This document shows, piece by piece, positions 44,889 through 58,000 of a stretch of DNA of 64,000 bases. A model generated the notes under the pieces. The model saw only the letters and a list, made by a program, of their open reading frames with translations, did not search any database and was not told the origin of the DNA. The position numbers and the translations under genes were made by a program. How positions within the stretch are numbered: the stretch's first letter is position 1; every line of letters begins with the position of its first letter. Where the stretch lies: positions 3,980,501-4,044,500 of the forward strand of contig NC_083518.1 in NCBI RefSeq assembly GCF_032362555.1, given 5' to 3'. This DNA comes from Amyelois transitella (Eukaryota > Arthropoda > Insecta > Lepidoptera > Pyralidae).

Positions 44889-46392
44889 TCGTCTTGTCTT
44901 GTCACTTGAAGGGTGCTATAATCGGCCCGAGTGATTTGGTCAGAAATGCTTGTGGTCAAAGAATTTAAGGATATTTTAATTGGTGTTTGGTATAATAAGA
45001 TTATTTGCAAGAAGAATGAAACAGCCAGTGACTTCGGATGTTATGTTTTTTTTTTGATGGACCGTTTTTTATGTGAATTACTTATTCTTTATAATCATAG
45101 CGTTGCAGCGGTATTCCAAGATTCCCAAATTAACAGAAAATAAACCTGATTTTAATTTGTATGATAAACTTTTAAAATTAAATGTGACTAAATTGACTTA
45201 TTTATATTTTATGTCCAATTCAAGTTATACTGACTATAAGGCCACATGTAGCAGTTGCCTCATGCTAGAATCCACCAAACATACTGCCCGCTTGTCTGTC
45301 GCACTACCTAATTGACTCGACCTGGCTAAGTGCCGGTCACACACGGTAATTAGGGCTTCGCTATATTTCTAACTTAGGAAATTATAATTCAGCTTGTTGA
45401 CTTCATTTCTAGGAATTTCTTTGAATATTTTTAGTGCTGCTAATGAGCTTTTGAAGATGTGAATGGTTAAAATGTACCAGGTAAAACCATGGTGGACCAA
45501 CCTTTGGATTCAGACATCTTAAATCAGTCTGGGGTTGTATTAGTGTGTATTATAGTATGTAGCTTACACAAAGCTTAAACTATGTAATTGAAACTAAAAT
45601 GTTTTTTTTTTAGTTCTTGATATCTCTATTAGCAATATTTCCTTCTAAGCTACATAACCGAGTCGATTCGGTTTTTGCCATACTTTTTTTTAACCAAATC
45701 TTTTGTTATTAAAAAAGAAAATTGTGCCCACCATAAGAAACATATTAAAGCACAACAAAGGTAATTTTATACGCGAATCTATCGAAATCGGTAAAACTTT
45801 GTCCGTTTCCGCGGAACCCTTACGACTGCTCGTGAATTTCGATCTCTTTGAAATAAAGGTATATGCCATTTGAGCCATTGGATTAGATCCCACCTAAATA
45901 ACGTTCTTGCTTGTATTTGAACTCTGGCAATTAGTTACTTAAACTTAGGAACAACTGGTTATGTGCGTGTTGGACTTGTGCAAAGACAATTACGTACTTA
46001 CAGTTTTCATTACAACTAATTTTATTAAGACAGTTAAAAAACGTATCAATGATCTCTTGCTTTACTGGCTGGGTGATAGACAATGTCCGATTGAAAATAT
46101 ACTAGACTACTGAAATAATTAATTACTAAGAGAGTTAGTCCAGAAATTACCACTGTTTCAGTGGAAAACGGGAATTTTAAATAACAAGTAAATGGTATCA
46201 AATATAACACTTTATAAACCACTAAAAATCCGCGGCTCCGTCCGCGTAAATCGAAATATCCCGATAATCCCGCAGGAATTTCTGTAAATTCATTTTGGAA
46301 CCTACGTGTCAAACTTCAAGTTACTAAACTTTGTTGTTGGGGCTGTGCGTTGTTTGTCACTCGGCAAAGGAAGATTTTTACATTAAATTATA

Positions 46393-46840
46393 CAGGGTGA
46401 TTCAACTGCACAAATTTAACTGTTAAGTGTACTCATCTAAAGGATATTTAAAAACGTTAAAAGAAAAATATCGGTTCATATCTCAGAAAGTACGAAAAAA
46501 ATAAAAGTATCAAAACCCACGATCCTAAATACGTCATATCACACCGGCCGGCGGAAAAGCGACGCGTAAGATTCAAAGGTCAACGACACAATTCATTCAG
46601 CTGAGCGATCTCGACAACTCTGTACTTTACTTGATCTTGATACTAGAAAAATAATTTATTTTTTACAGACATTTATTTACATGTTTAGTTTTAATTTATT
46701 TTTGTAGTATTGGTCTTTAATGAAGCGTGTGACGTAGTTTTTGAGGGATTTTTAAATGTGAAAATGATGATGTTTAATTTAAATAAAAATAGGCTCAAAC
46801 AGCTCAGAAGCATGGGTATGTTGTTTTGAATGTCACCCTG
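46393..46840 (-). mobile_element. TA-flanked MITE (copy 2), 448 bp
   Basis: Reverse-complement copy of the element at 18803-19263. It starts CAGGGTGATTCAACTGCA, ends AATGTCACCCTG, and has TA on each side (46391-46392, 46841-46842). The interior aligns along the full length, for example the CGGCCGG block and the TTGATCTTGATACTAG stretch. Small indels near both ends show it diverged from copy 1 a while ago. No reading frame. Confidence 0.85.
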
Positions 46841-47363
46841 TATAGATTGGACTTATAGGAGCAGTCCAAATTGAAGTAAAGCGATATATAGACACTTCGG
46901 AAACTTGACTGTAACTGCTCGGATATCGGAAACTTCTGCTCCGCTTTTTATCCGGAAAGTTTCAAGGTTCGCTTGTGGCACGCTTTGATTATCGATTGTT
47001 GGAATGTTGAACCTAGTTTTTTGTCATACGTAACTTTAACGAATTTGGTATGACATTTTATTTAACATTTTTATTTTATACTTTAATCTATTTTAATAAT
47101 GAGGTTTTAATCAAAAGTGCTGTCACATGTGACATTTCTTTCTCATGGATGTAGCAAAAATTGACCAAAGGAATAGGCACATTGTAGTGCAAGCTTCTAT
47201 GTTAGTCTAGAAGCGAAGAAAAAAATAGAGTGTGCCAGCTGCTAATCTCTTCTCTTGCAAGTTGATCAATAAACTTGGGATTATACTCTTAGGTGATAGA
47301 TAGGCTAGCCTAGCTGCCGTTATTTGAAATTTTATCATCTTTTCAATTTTGTTTTAAGAATTT

Positions 47364-47534
47364 ACATACATATAATCACGTCCATATCCTTTGCGGGGAA
47401 GATAGAGGCAGCAGCAAAAGACTGATAAGCCGCGTTCAGGTTTTAAATTTATAGAATTGAGATTCAAATAGTGACAGGTTGCTAGACCATCGCCTATAAG
47501 AAGAATCCCAAGTTAAAAGGCCTATCCCTTAGCT
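47364..47534 (-). mobile_element. family-A SINE, 3' part
   Basis: Reverse copy from the tail (TACATATAATCACGTCC) to CGCCTATAAGAAGAATCCC and CCTATCCCTTAGCT; the 5' head is missing. A plus-orientation partial copy (about 47140-47340) lies just upstream. Confidence 0.78.
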
Positions 47535-48647
47535 TAGTAAATATTTAATAGGTGAAATTGACAATGACTAAGGACGTAAAGTATATAAAGACAAGTAAGC
47601 AGCTACTTCTTTGTCCGCCTATCAAGTCAAAACCACTGAATTGATCTCGATGATATTTCACATACATACAGTGTATTACCAGATCAAGTATATAGGAAGG
47701 CCGAGTTAAAACATACAGAATTTTCCCGCGGCCGAAGGTGTGGGCGAAAGCTAACATTTTAAAACGAATTGAAGATTTGATCATAGACCAATAACTATAT
47801 CCTTCAAATCGTGTAAGTGAAACACAAAATTGTTGTTAAACGGAAGAAGGAAATTATGTAACTATTTTTAAGCTGAAAGAATCAACAGAGTATAAAGTTA
47901 TTACACATCTACACTATCTTAAACTAAATCAATATCTTGTTATGATCAGTAGCACAATTACCTCTTGCTTTGTACCAAATCCAAATTGATGACAAAATTG
48001 TTTGTTATTTAATCGATTCAAAGTTGATTCATTACAACTGAATCGATCACAGCAATCTGTAACTAGAAAATCTCTATACCTAATTAAAGTATTGAGTAAT
48101 AATGTTATAATTCGAGTGGACTGGATGTCGAAGAAGGGTACAAAAGGAAAAAAAGAAATATCATTAGTGCAACAAAGTTCCAATTATCCAAGGTATTTAT
48201 GGTTAACCAAAATTACGACATTGAAAGTACATAAACATGTGCTTATAGATGAATATGAACTTAAGAGCAGACTGATTCCATATTTTACAAGACGTGTTAA
48301 AACGTGTGACATAATAATTTTAAATAACGAAACTACTTAACTTTTTTGCCACATTCTCGGTGATATTTAGCGCATCTTAGTGGCATAATGCTTGCATCTC
48401 GCAAATTTAAGACTGTCATTTTAATTATACGCGGCCGGACCGGTCTTAAGACTTGTGAAATAAATTGTGGAATACTAGCCTGGGACTACTTCCTAAATTA
48501 TAGTTATTTTTAACACTCGCTACATCCTTGCATACAGCAACACATATCCGACCCATATTTTTGCTTGGTACCAGTCTCTTTTTACCTCCTTTACTGGCTT
48601 CCAGTAGGTACTATCTTCCGATAGTGATAGTCTTTATTTATTACGTA

Positions 48648-48918
48648 CTAGCTGTGCTCGCGACTTCGTCCGCGTGGAATAGTTATTTTGGGCATCATTG
48701 AAGCCCTCAATTATGAAAAATATTCCCCGTTTTTTTCATATATTCCATTATTTATTTGTTCCTTATAGTTACAGCGGGATGTTATATAGCCTAAAGCCTT
48801 CCTCGATAAATGGTCTATTCAACATAAAATAATTTTTCCATTCGAACCAGTAGTTCCTGAGATTAGCGCGTTCAAACAAACAAATAAACTCTAAGAGCTT
48901 TATAATATTAGTATAGAT
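48648..48918 (+). mobile_element. LINE-tail-like interspersed fragment, well preserved
   Basis: TAGCTGTGCTCGCGACTTCG, TCCGCGTGGAATAG, GTTATATAGCCTAAAGCCTT, CCATTCGAACCAGTAGTTCC, TGAGATTAGCGCGTTCAAAC and AGCTTTATAATATTAGTATA in order. This is a recurrent lepidopteran repeat ending, probably a LINE 3' region. Confidence 0.65.
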
Positions 48919-49507
48919 GATAGTAATTAAGAAAAATATTGTACCTTGATCAAATAAGGTGTTTAATGACCGTCTTAAACCGTCGAACTATCGTGAAAAT
49001 ATTGATAAATTGGATGAAGACGCGTGATTTTATCAATTGCGTGTGGCCCCAGTTACATCCCAGCCTCTCTGTTTAATCTGTGGTGGTCCGAATTTGATTA
49101 GGAAGACCTAAGCAAAGTAACCAATAAATTACAAAAACAAAAACGTTTCAGACTAAACTTCGCAGACTGTTTTATCTTTATTTTCCACACGCGACACTAA
49201 CTACGAACTAATTCTAACAAGAAATTTGTTCGTCCCAAGAGGCTATCGCAGGGCAAGTCAGGCTGATCTGATTGATTGATGGTGGCCCTCTCTCTGCACG
49301 TGGCAATATATACATAGATTGATCATTCTGTCATCAATACTGCAGGAACGCTTCGTTGCTCATTAAGTGTATTATTGCCATAGAATTTTTACTTCCATAA
49401 ATCTACCAATATAAATGAGATACTTATTGTAGGAACATAGTGAATTATCCAAAGCAGAGTCCGGTAACCGGCACGTTTGAATAGGACTACTTCATATATT
49501 ACACATA

Positions 49508-49690
49508 AATGTCGTAAAAGGCGACTGAGGGAAAGGCTAATAAACATGAGGTTATTCTTGTAAGCGAAGGCTTCCAACCTGGCACTTTTTGAATCTCAAT
49601 GCAATCAGTAAGCCACGGCAGAATGTGGAATTTCAATCTTTTCAAGATGCTTGGCTTTGTCAACGTCTTATTCAGGGTATACGGGTCACA
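49508..49690 (+). mobile_element. family-A SINE, headless
   Basis: Plus orientation, from AATGTCGTAAAAGGCGACTG to about GGTATACGGGTCAC. Internal blocks are diverged but in order; the head and TATG tail are lost. Confidence 0.72.
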
Positions 49691-51494
49691 GACATAATTA
49701 TTTGTCTTATTTTTAATAGTTTTTTTAGATTATTATGTATAGGTATGGGTAATATGGAGTAAATTGTGAATGATATTACACGCCGATATATTACGCCAAT
49801 TTTTTTAACATTTTCGCTTTGCACAGACTCTGAATAACAATACTGATTTCTGTACAAAGATCAGTTACATATATAAGATTGACATATATTTATTGCTGTA
49901 CAAATATATCCGCATGAGCAACATCAATTGGCAGAGACACGCCAATATTTCACTGACGCTCCCATTATGTTTCTACTCAATAATGTGAGATGTCACTATT
50001 ACCCAATCTGATTTCCTTTCGGAAACAAGGGCGATGGCGTAAACTTGATACATTTGAACGAGATCAGCATGTTTTGCATTTTTATAGTGCAAGCTTACTG
50101 ATTTATGATCGATAAACAAATCGATTAAGCTTCAGTTTACTTATTATGTCTTGATTTGATTTTTTTTTCTTTTGGGTAAGAGATGAGCAAGAGACATAAT
50201 CTTGTAGTTATATTTTTTTTCCTGGTTTTAGTCCTGGTTACATCAACACTCCTCTGGAAAGCAGTCTGGAGGACGCCTTCTGACTGTAATCTTGGAATGG
50301 GAAGTCATTGTTTCACACAAAGACTTCCATCGGATCTCCGCAGTCCAGATCTAGTCACTTGAATATGCTGGTTTCCTCATATGTTTACTCCACAGTGAAA
50401 GTATGGTTAGCAAACACAATAATAAACATAACTGGAGAAAGAATTGTTTTTACATGACTGCGCTAGGATATGAAAAGGTTTTTTTTGTCGACCAACCATC
50501 CTATTGCTTCATTTAGGTATCGTCATTTATATTGTATCGGTTTATCAAAACTAGTTAGCAAAAGAGTAATTTAAGATTGCTCCAGTTTCAATCGCCTTTT
50601 TGCTAAAACGAGACATAAATAAATAACAAGTATTTGCAACACAGTTATATAAAGTGGTCGTACTAGTAGACTACTTTGTGCAGTAATAGATATTAATATT
50701 ATTAGTATTCCTCAATTACTGAGTGATGAAAGCTTAAGCAATTATTTATTTTGTTCACAAGCTAAAACGTCTGAACTATATATTGTCTTGCGTTAGGGCA
50801 CCACAGAAAACTATTTTCTAAACGTTTTAAAGCATTTTACGGTAGTTTATTGATAGTTGGGTGTCGAAACTTCGATATATAACTTTTTATTATTCTCAAA
50901 CACGAGTAAAAATAATCACAAAAACCACAGTTTTGGAAATATATTTTATCACAAAAAGTATGTCTTTTAGATTAATAAAAAGTTGTTACATAAAGCCATG
51001 CTTCACATCATCGACCCAAAAATTTTAACTGTAAATGAAAGTCAAAATTATTCAAACTGGTCAGATTTATAAATTTCAGAATTAAAATTACATCAAATCT
51101 AGTTCCAAATTCAAACGTTTGATGGGCAGGCGATGATGTAACGAACGATCGGCGCTTTGCAATTCAGCTATACGGAACGGGCTCGGTTAGAAGCTGTAAC
51201 TCAATTTCGTACATCACTAGTGGATATGAAGGAGTGACGTTGATGTGTCAATGGTATGGTAAAGAGTAGAGCGGGCTACGAGGAATCTAGTTTTTGGAGT
51301 TGCGGCAACAAGGAATGGCATAGTTGTAAATTTAAATTGACAATTGTAAGCACAATTTCGTTTTATTCATATTTACTGGCCAGTACAGCCCTCGCAGCAT
51401 GGCTCCTCGCACAACGCCGTTTTTATGGCGCGAAAATCTATCGGAGTTTCGCTTCTTATTATAACGTGACACGAGATTTTTTCGCGCGATAAAA

Positions 51495-51550
51495 ATGGCG
51501 ACGTGCCTGCCGTGCTACGGGGGCAGCTCCGGTATTTTGTCAAGAGAAAG
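51495..51550 (+). CDS. possible first coding exon of a plus-strand gene (tentative)
   Basis: ATG at 51495 in good context (A at -3, G at +4) opens MATCLPCYGGSSGILSRE and runs into a good donor, GAAAG|GTCAGT, at 51551. The exon and the roughly 250 bases before it are clearly richer in G+C and CpG than the surrounding DNA, as at a promoter and 5' end. The two Cys near the N-terminus could be lipid-modified, but that is speculation. I found no continuing exon in the remaining 12 kb, so either the gene has long introns running past the window or this is chance. No family recognised. Confidence 0.3.
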
Positions 51551-53151
51551 GTCAGTTTTAATGTCTGTAGCTAAGATTTGTTCAAATACATTAATTAATT
51601 CAAAAAGTCATTAAAAATCCATCATAGTCTGAATATGCGTTAAAAATTATGTCGAAATAAAGAAATTCAATAACTAAGTACCAAATCGGAAGTGACTCAA
51701 TATCTCGGAATACATACAAAGGGCTAAAAAGGGGTCAATTAGGCGATAAAATTATATTTTTCCCACGATACACTTATGAATTATACTAGAGCAGTGTAAT
51801 CTACACGTGCGAACTGGTAGCCATTAATTATGTAATTCAAAATTGTCGAGAGTACAACGGATAATTTTTAGCGAGACGTTGGCACTGGCGTCCAAAAACG
51901 CGATAAAAAAGTATAGTAAGCGGTAGTAGTTATAATTAAATTAAAGTGATGTGACGTCAATAAGTGATAGTTTGTATCCAATTTTGAAAATAAATCTAGT
52001 CTTTTATATTTTTTTATTTTCTCGTCATTTCTATTCTAATAAACTACTGAACCGATCTTACGAAGTTCTGTATACATACCTATAAAATGCAGAAAAAAAA
52101 TGGGGCAGTTTTCACGTAGGCGGAGACGCGGGCGCGAACAAGTTTGTTTTATAAACTAAATTCAATGATGTATTTCTAAATCAATTTTCAGTGAAATTGT
52201 TTCAGTACCTATTATTTTTAAAAGAAAACCTACTCGAAGTTTTTTATGGGAGTGGTATTAAGTTCCTAAAGTATCTGTTTTCAAATATATTTTCTTACTT
52301 TGAAATAAGTGTGTATGTAAGTATAGCTAGCTAGGTTTTATCAAAAAAAGGTTTTAAGAACTGATTTGTTCATTATATGATTTAGACGACGAATTTGAGG
52401 ACGAACATGGGCTATTTAAAAATTTTAGTCAAAAACGTTTGGCCCTGTTGTGCAGTCTCCTTTATATTTGAGCGTTTAAATTGAGTCAGTGTAAAACTAC
52501 TAGAGTCAGCGACAAAATGGAACCAACTTTCTCTGAACTTTATTTCGAACATTATAAAATAATATGTGGGATAATTTAGTGGTGTAACTTATTCGTAACA
52601 AAAATAACCGAATTAAATTGAGGATGACTGTCTAACGTCACTAGCTATACAGAATTGTTTTAATATTTTTAAGCCACTTTTTTCTCATCGTTAGTATTTC
52701 ACAAAACGTAGGTTTTCAAAATAATTCTTATTCATTAGCTTAAATTAAAAAAAGAAAAGATGTCCTAGTCTCTGCCTATCCTTCTGAGAAAGAGGCGTGA
52801 TGTTGTCCAAGTACCTCGACTTGACTCTTTAGCATGGAGTTCACGTGCGCAAGTATTTCTTCTTTAGGCGGATATAGACCAAAGTAATGTATTGGTTATA
52901 TATTTTTGTGCGTTACTCATAGCCCGACATAGATATACTTATGTTTTATGAGATAAAGCGTTTAGTTACTTTTAGAAGTATTTTAAGGTAAACGTCTTTT
53001 AAAGTTTGTTAAATATTGTAAAATAAATGTAGAATAACTAAACAAAGAAAAATGAACCAATTAAAAAAAAAACAGTTTAAAAAATTTGGAATGTGACTAA
53101 AATTAATAGAAAAAGCATAATATTTTAAGTTTCTGAAAGGTTGAAACGCAA

Positions 53152-53197
53152 AAGATAAAAAACCCACTGCACATAGGTGCAGTGGGTTTTTTATCTT
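53152..53197. repeat. perfect 21-bp hairpin, 4-nt loop
   Basis: AAGATAAAAAACCCACTGCA plus C (53152-53172), loop ATAG, and the exact reverse complement (53177-53197). Intergenic. Confidence 0.9.
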
Positions 53198-55046
53198 CTT
53201 CTAGGGATAGCCCTAAGACAGTCAGTAATAGAAAAAATATTTCATCAAAATTCATAATTCGTTCGAAATATAGTGTTCAGACTCTGGTATTTTATTTCTC
53301 AGTTCAAATTGGGTGCGTGAGCGTAACATATAGTACGTAATTTTTTCAGAAGCATCATATGTTACGCAAAAATATTCATGGAATAGAACGGTAGTATGAT
53401 TGAAGTGTTCAAGCGAATATTGTACTTTTTGCTTCCGATAAAGCGTCATGAAGCGAACCTTATCGACGTATCGATTGGGGCATTCTTTTGTTTTGTTGAT
53501 TTAGAAGGCAGTTGCTCTATGGAATGATTGTTCTTTTTTTTTTAAATTAAAGCCATAATTTCTAAAGACTGTTTTATGAAGTTGAAACTTAAAATGTGTA
53601 CAAGAATATATAAGCGTATACTTTCAATTACATACCTAGGTTTCAGAATTTTTTCAGAAGATCATTGTCCTACCTGTGCGTTTTTTATTACTAATAAATA
53701 TATTTTATAATCGCTAGTAACCTTCCTATATTTTAGCTTTTATGATAACATATTGTATAAATCTAAATTATGAAATAGTTTCATAAAAGTCACAAATCAA
53801 AATTAGCATCTTAATCAAATCTTATCACATTAAAAATATTCATAACCAAATTGATACAGAAAACGCAATCAAAAATTATGAAATGAAAGATGAGATAGAT
53901 TCCGATAGTGTAAGTGAGACACGGTGTCAATCAAAAGTTATAGATCTGTTAATTGGCTTGTAATGTAGATTAATTATATCTGTGTCAATTTGTGATTAAG
54001 TATGTCTTACCAAGCAGACGAGATACTTTACAGCGACCAGCAATTTTTATTGTAGACCAACGTAGTATTGTAACAAGGCAAGTAGGTAGTTTGTACGAAT
54101 TGAGCCTCAGAGCAAAACACAAGCTTTTCTAAGTTGGATCCCCGTGTTGCTTTAAGATTTTTTTATTAATGATGCATATTTTTCGTGGGCAAATATTTTA
54201 TTTAAAAAAAGCAATATCACTAAATGTTCTCTCAATACAATTGCAGTGGTATGAAGTCCCAAGTGTGCTGTCTTCTTTAGTAAATAAATTAATGAAATAT
54301 TTAATCGATTATGAATTATGATTTGACTTTGACTTTAAAAGTTATTATATATATTAAAAAAGATCAAAATGTTTTACGTCATGTATAATAGGGAGGTACT
54401 CAATTACTTGCAACATTTTACTGAATATATACATGAAGAAGCAATTTTCATTTTATTGTTTTATTTCCTAAGCCAGAGTTCATAAAAAGAAATGTTGTCA
54501 AACCGCTCAGTAAATATTGGACAATTACGAATTTTTAAATGTAAAGTAATCTACCATGGCTTACAAAATGATAAATCTTAATTTGTTCCGAATCGCATCT
54601 CTGTAACAACTGGATATTGTGAATATATTATTATTATGTGCTTATGTATTATTGCTGAAATTATAAGCCAGATCAAAACTAGAAGCATTTAACTATAAAG
54701 CAGTTTGCTTTATGCCTTCCAAAAAAATCCTGAAAATAAAAAAGGAATAAACAAAATTTTATATAACGAGAAAACTTCAATCGTAAACTTTGAAGAAATA
54801 CGAAATTCATACCAGTTCGAGTTTTTATGCCTTTTATATTTGACAGTATACGTCTTTTATATTTTAATAGCTATGTCCTGGAATTCACTAAAGTTGGAAT
54901 TCTCTTTTAGTGAACGCCTTATTAATTATAACTACTTGAATGCCAAATGTCGGTCGAAATTCGCTCAGTTCAGTGATAGCTTAGTTTCGGTGTTAAGTTC
55001 CGAGGTCAGTTAGAGTCACCTTTTCCTCCATTTTATAATGACAATA

Positions 55047-55064
55047 CACACACACACACACATG
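55047..55064. repeat. (CA)n microsatellite
   Basis: ACACACACACACACACAC run of about nine dinucleotides. Confidence 0.85.
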
Positions 55065-58000
55065 ACTTCTGAATTACGGGGTAGACAATAGTCACAAAAC
55101 TGCAGTTCAATGATAATAATTTAGAAAATTAACGATGGATATTATAGTTTCGTATTCAAGTTTCTGAAAATACATCGAATCACAAATCATGTGATTTTAC
55201 GTTTACGTGAAACAAAAGTCAAGATTTAAAAAATCTTTGTTGAATTATTATATTAGTTTCTTCATATCATCTAAATGTCTCATGTCATGTATGTACGAGC
55301 AGTGCCATTAGTTCCACAAATGACGCCAGCGAAATGTAATTTCTCTTTAAACGTATGTATGACAAAGTACAGGCTTGACGGTAAAAAGTACTGGTGCATG
55401 AGATAATAAGTATGCAGAGTTACTTTTTCAAAGTAATTTAACTTACGTATGTTGCAAATGCAACGAATAGATTTAGATCAGACACAATAAGAAACAAAAT
55501 GGTCCATCGCAATATTAAAACTTGGGGAGAGGAGCGCTGATATAGTCAGACGTGTACGCGTATGATGTATGTTCAAAGTACTTCATAGGTTGGTCCTGGG
55601 TACTAGGTGTCAAGTGTGGATGAGTCCGTGTCTCTGATATGGTTTTGAGAAGTTCAGACAAATTCGTTGAAGATGTTCTTAATGACACCGACACTGGAAA
55701 TATACTAACTCATGTGTGCTTGATACGGTTATTACGAGAACGTAGAAATGAGGAGCTACACCCGCTTTTCCTTATTGCATGTGTTGCATTAGAATGTAAT
55801 TTTATACATTAGTATAAAAAAATTTAACGTTAGATTGCAGATATCCTGCTTGCTAAGAGCAAAAGAGCAAATTTTATTTTGGTGGCAATCTCCTGTTTTA
55901 GGCCGAGGGTTGGAAAGGATGTATTCTTTCACTACTGAGAAAGGGGTATGTTTTTATGTATGACCATACAACGCTAAAAATACTATTAAAACACCTTGTA
56001 TCCATAAAGTAACATTCAATGTATCAAACAAAACAATCGCGTTTCCCGTAACGCGTCCGAAAGCAATAAAAAGTCGCAGTTTAATTCCGTTTAATTGGGC
56101 AATGTTCCTAGTTCGGTTCCCACATGTGGGCATTCCAAGTTGGCTCGTAAAACAGTCTACGGACGGCTTATCGCTCATAAAATTATAACAGGCTCCTTTG
56201 AGGGTGTGTTTCCACCTGGGGTGCTGGTTGTGCCGGCGCTCTATTGAATCGCCGCGTCAAAATTGATTGCAAATCTCACTTCACTCGACTGATCGGCCTT
56301 TTCGGCATAGAAGTGTTTTCATACATGTATAACCAAAGTTCCTTTCTTGAGTATTGATTGTGGCATCTTTTAAGTTATCCACGTGATAGCAGTGACCAAA
56401 ATATGCTTCTTAGTTTTATAACGACTCAGTTAAAATTTTAAAATACTCGTTTACAATGTAATCGTTTACCATAAAATGATTTATTTTTTGTAGTGCCACT
56501 TTTGTAATTTAAATGTGATAGATAAATACGATTATTATTAGATAAATGTCCTGTTGTGATGATGAACAATCTTTCCTATGGGGAATTTTAATTTTTCGAG
56601 GCAGCGTTTTCAATGATCTACCGGGAACGGTGTAGTGCTTACCCGGCCAACATATGTACATGTACTCTATAATCTAAGCGCGGTGAGGTTTTCCTGCACG
56701 GTTAGATGATGTTTTTTAGGTATAAAAGCTTAAGCTATAAATCATCCAACCACCCACACTAGTGGTTACAAGTGGACCTTCAGGCTACTCTACTCTACAC
56801 CTTACTAGGTGAATTTGTGACCAATGCTAGGAAGATTGTAGGATAAATATATTTTAAATATGTATATTATCGATTTCAGTGGGAAAGCGCCCTAGTTGGC
56901 CGAATATTTCAGCATTATGCCGTTTGTTTTACGAGGGAGTTCGCGAAATGAAGGTTTTGGATAATCGATCAATTCCGCCCACGATTGAAGTATTTTAGTA
57001 TCACAAAACATAAAATCAATATTTTATTACATAGGCTAGACAATGTAGACAACTACATACACCTAGGTAATTTGGCTTCGTGCTTTTAGTTTGGATTATT
57101 GTTCAAAGCTTCCCTAAATATAGTGGCTAAGGTTACCACTACTTACACTTTTTTATTTTTTTAGGTATGTTTATTGGTCACACAGAAGTAAATGTAGGGT
57201 CCCAAATCTTAATCTATAAATCTAATTTTCACTTGCCACACTAAAAGATGAGAAGATAAATTATAGCTTTTTATGTTCTGGTACAAGACTAGTAGGAACT
57301 TCCAATTGATTTATTTTCCTCTCATAATAGCGAACATCACAACCACAATATGAATCCTTAAGAAGCCTTTCTTCAACACTATTCATACATTACCTCTATG
57401 TCAAAAAGTATGACAAAACCAAATAAAGTAACATAATATCCTCACATACAGATTGGACCAGTTAATCGAGTCCGAAAGGTCTTAGGTCACTCGTTTAGAT
57501 CTCAATTTGGATCGAGTGATATTTCGCATATGTTGGTTACGACATACTTAACATACAAAGGTGCATGGCATGCCACACCTTAAGGAAATGCCTGATGGTG
57601 TACCAGTACCACGTGCAAAGTACGGTTAGAAAAAAAAGATACATTGATGCAGTACTACAATTTATTAAGATACAGTCCAATTAAGTAATTTTCGAGACAT
57701 AAGTATGCAATTAGGACAAAAATGCAGGGATCGTGGCAGGCAAGCAGGGATGAAGTCTCTACCTACCCGGGAAAATACGTGTTTTAAAGATATTTACTTA
57801 ATTATATGGTACTAACTCAATAAGTGTAGTGTATTAATAAATACGTATAAGTTAATTTATAACACGTAATAAAAATATTAGAAAAAAAAAACTTTTCAAT
57901 ATACCAATTTTGTACATATACTTATTATTATAATTTTTAAATATTATTAACGTAAATGTCAAGGAGAATAAGGATTAAATGATACCTAAATAAATCAGGA

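Larger units (their letters stand above)
44900..51100. other. intergenic upstream of the Gln/Pro-rich gene
   Basis: No gene seen. Repeats listed separately. A LINE-like fragment lies at about 46225-46270 and a minus-oriented one at 47545-47765. The open frame at 48002-48340 begins with TTG and has no recognisable domain. Confidence 0.5.

Noticed and set aside
48002..48340. 112-codon plus-strand open frame
   Set aside because: Begins with TTG, lysine- and isoleucine-rich as expected of AT-rich noise, no family recognised.
54705..55013. 102-codon plus-strand open frame with a hydrophobic stretch
   Set aside because: Hydrophobicity follows from TTT/TTA-rich DNA; no conserved motif or flanking gene structure.
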